A stretch of DNA of 5,929 bases. It comes from Lentisphaeria bacterium. GTDB taxonomy: Bacteria; Verrucomicrobiota; Lentisphaeria; Victivallales; GWF2-50-93. Below the pieces are notes generated by a model. That model ran no database searches, had not been told where the DNA came from, and saw only the letters and a program-made list of their open reading frames with translations. This document shows positions 4,673-5,929 of the stretch, piece after piece. The stretch is from NCBI GenBank assembly GCA_020056205.1, contig JAGVIF010000162.1, positions 1 through 5,929 of the forward strand. Reading direction: 5' to 3'. Position numbers and translations under genes: made by a program. Each line of letters opens with the position of its first letter. Position 1 is the first letter of the stretch.

Positions 4673-5845
4673 ATGAAAATCCTCGCAAAAACACATTTGT
4701 GCTACTCATTCAATGTCTTCAAAGAAAAAGATAATTTTCCGCTCTCGAACGGGTTTAAAAATAATGTCAAAAAAATAAGAAGCCTCGTCCGGCCGGATAA
4801 ACAACAACCGTTTGCGCTCGGACTCTGGTTGAACAGAACAAATCTAAACAAAATCTCACGGACAGAGATTTCCGCGCTGAAAGAATACCTCGATAAAGAA
4901 AACCTCTATGTCTTCTCGCTCAACGCCTTTCCGTACGCGTCATTCCACGGCAAAAAAGTCAAGGAAAATGTCTATCTGCCGGACTGGCGCAGCAATCAAC
5001 GCCTCCAATACAGCATAGACTGCGCCGATTTCCTCGCCGAAATCCTTCCCGACGAAATTTCCGGAACCATAAGCACAGTCCCTGGCGGATATAAAAAGCT
5101 CATTTCAAAAACCGACCTTGCGAAAATCGCAGACAATCTATCCAAAATGAACCACAGGCTTTGCGAAATTCGCAGAAAAAAAGGGCGAAAATTCACACTC
5201 GCCATTGAGTTCGAGCCCGACTGCATATGGGAAAAAACAGAAGAGTTTGTCGAATTCAAACGGAAATATTTATCACACCTTGACGCAGATGAAAACCTGA
5301 TAGGAATCTGCTACGACTGCTCCCACGCCGAAATCGCGCTTGCAAACCCGGAGGAAGACTTTGACGCGCTCCGGAAAGAAAATATAGCCGTCTCAAAAAT
5401 CCAACTCAGCGCCGCCCTCGAATGCAAATTGCCGGAAGGAAAAAAATATCTTGCGAAATTCGCAGACAGCCCCTATCTGCATCAATCCGTCCTGACAGAA
5501 AACGGAAAACTTAAAGCGCGCTACCGCGATCTCACAGAAATGCTTGAAGAAAAGAATCTTACAGGAACCGCCATTTCTCACTATCATCTGCCGATCTTCT
5601 TCTCAAAATCAGACGAAACCCACATAAGCGCGCGAAAAATTGTCCTCGAAAAAATCATCAAAATCATAACGGAAAAAGAGCGCGATAATGAAAATCTCCT
5701 CGAAATTGAAACATACACCCACTCCGTCCTCCCCAATTCCTTCCCCAAACACGAAAAAGACAAAATCCCATCAATGATAGCGAAAGAATACGCATGGTTC
5801 TTATCAAAAATTCCACACCCGTCCCATAGCGGACGGGGAGGCTGA
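4673..5845 (+). CDS. eboE: EboE-type metabolite traffic protein (TIM barrel, xylose-isomerase-like)
   Basis: The product has 390 residues from the ATG at 4673. The N-terminus KTHLCYSFNVF, the block LYVFSLNAFPYASFHG (78-93) followed by VKENVYLPDWR (96-106), GTISTVPGGY (131-140) and LEIETYTHSVLP (343-354) match what I know of EboE of the ebo cluster, a member of the sugar-isomerase/AP-endonuclease-like TIM barrels. Candidate metal-site residues are Glu179/Glu181 (IEFEPD), Asp215 and His218 (CYDCSH), Gln244 and His303/His305 (HYHLP). No signal peptide or membrane segment is seen. The ebo cluster is known for moving the scytonemin precursor to the periplasm in cyanobacteria, but individual activities are unresolved. 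A TTG at 4640 would add 11 residues from the preceding repeat; family N-termini favour 4673, although no ribosome site is evident. The last residues (HPSHSGRGG) are encoded by a small hairpin. Confidence 0.83.
   Translation: MKILAKTHLCYSFNVFKEKDNFPLSNGFKNNVKKIRSLVRPDKQQPFALGLWLNRTNLNKISRTEISALKEYLDKENLYVFSLNAFPYASFHGKKVKENVYLPDWRSNQRLQYSIDCADFLAEILPDEISGTISTVPGGYKKLISKTDLAKIADNLSKMNHRLCEIRRKKGRKFTLAIEFEPDCIWEKTEEFVEFKRKYLSHLDADENLIGICYDCSHAEIALANPEEDFDALRKENIAVSKIQLSAALECKLPEGKKYLAKFADSPYLHQSVLTENGKLKARYRDLTEMLEEKNLTGTAISHYHLPIFFSKSDETHISARKIVLEKIIKIITEKERDNENLLEIETYTHSVLPNSFPKHEKDKIPSMIAKEYAWFLSKIPHPSHSGRGG
5118..5132. repeat. Variant 15-bp palindrome in eboE
   Basis: ttgcgaaaatcgcag differs from the copies at 5161 and 5451 by one base (a for t at the ninth position). 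It encodes AKIAD, close to AKFAD encoded by the copy at 5451. Confidence 0.45.
5161..5175. repeat. 15-bp palindrome in eboE
   Basis: ttgcgaaattcgcag contains a perfect 6+1+6 palindrome at 5162-5174. It is read here as CEIR, in a different frame from the other two eboE copies, so protein conservation alone does not explain the repetition. Confidence 0.6.
5451..5465. repeat. 15-bp palindrome in eboE, identical to the copy at 5161
   Basis: The 15 bases are identical to 5161-5175, with a perfect palindrome at 5452-5464. It encodes AKFAD in the eboE frame. Confidence 0.6.
5818..5837. repeat. Small inverted repeat in the last codons of eboE
   Basis: The arms cccgtcc (5818-5824) and ggacggg (5831-5837) pair perfectly around the 6-nt loop catagc, ending five codon bases before the TGA. 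GC-rich hairpins of this kind often recur between genes in environmental genomes. No T tract follows directly, so its role as a terminator is weak. Confidence 0.5.
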
Positions 5846-5929
5846 AGCGTTTTAGGCTGTAGGCTAATAGGGGACAACACAAGAAAGCGTATTTGCAAAT
5901 GCAAAATGCCTTGAGTCAAAACCTAACAG
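5846..5929. other. Downstream non-coding tail
   Basis: This holds a direct repeat aggct (two copies 2 nt apart, near 5852-5864) and a 10-bp palindrome atttgcaaat (5891-5900). An ATG at 5899 stays open to the window edge for ten codons, too short to judge. No eboF start can be claimed. Confidence 0.35.

Noticed and set aside
5899..5929. Start of eboF at the window edge
   Set aside because: Only ten codons are visible, with no ribosome site and no recognisable EboF motif.

Overview
The window comes from a bacterial chromosome of moderate G+C (by eye about 45%) using the standard code. An exported protein next to a membrane sensor kinase fits a Gram-negative-type envelope. Shine-Dalgarno sequences are weak or absent before most genes. 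Intergenic DNA is full of small palindromes and a short tandem repeat (atcggtgttc twice). This texture reminds me of environmental lineages such as the PVC group or Omnitrophota, but that is an impression; no marker gene here fixes the taxonomy.

Layout, all genes on the + strand. Positions 1-331 hold no gene but are dense in structure: a 114-bp MITE-like element with perfect 17-bp terminal inverted repeats and a possible 5-bp target duplication, then hairpins, a possible promoter and a short tandem repeat. Positions 332-2697 are a two-gene unit joined by an ATGA overlap: an exported protein resembling the haem-binding domain of ethylbenzene dehydrogenase gamma subunits, and a two-TM sensor histidine kinase with HAMP, HisKA and HATPase domains. 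No response regulator is in view. A 25-bp-arm palindrome closes the kinase gene and contains its stop codon. Positions 2736-2970 are intergenic, with a good sigma70-type promoter candidate. Positions 2971-5845 are a tight cluster: dUTPase (dut), a dehydroquinate-synthase-fold protein of the EboD type, and a TIM-barrel protein of the EboE type. The last 84 bases hold nothing I can name.

How the genes may work together: the first pair looks like a sensor in which a periplasmic, possibly haem-binding protein feeds a membrane kinase. The second cluster joins a house-cleaning nucleotide enzyme to two genes of the ebo 'metabolite traffic' cluster. The usual partners (eboA, eboB, the UbiA-like eboC, eboF) are not in this window.

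The most unusual signal is repeats that invade or border genes. A palindromic repeat family recurs in the signal-peptide region of the first gene, at the start of eboD, and as a full 75-bp inverted repeat forming the C-terminal codons of eboD and the leader of eboE. Its apex is shared with the palindrome at the end of the kinase gene. Separately, a 15-bp palindrome (consensus YTGCGARWTTCGCAR) occurs about five times, mostly inside genes.
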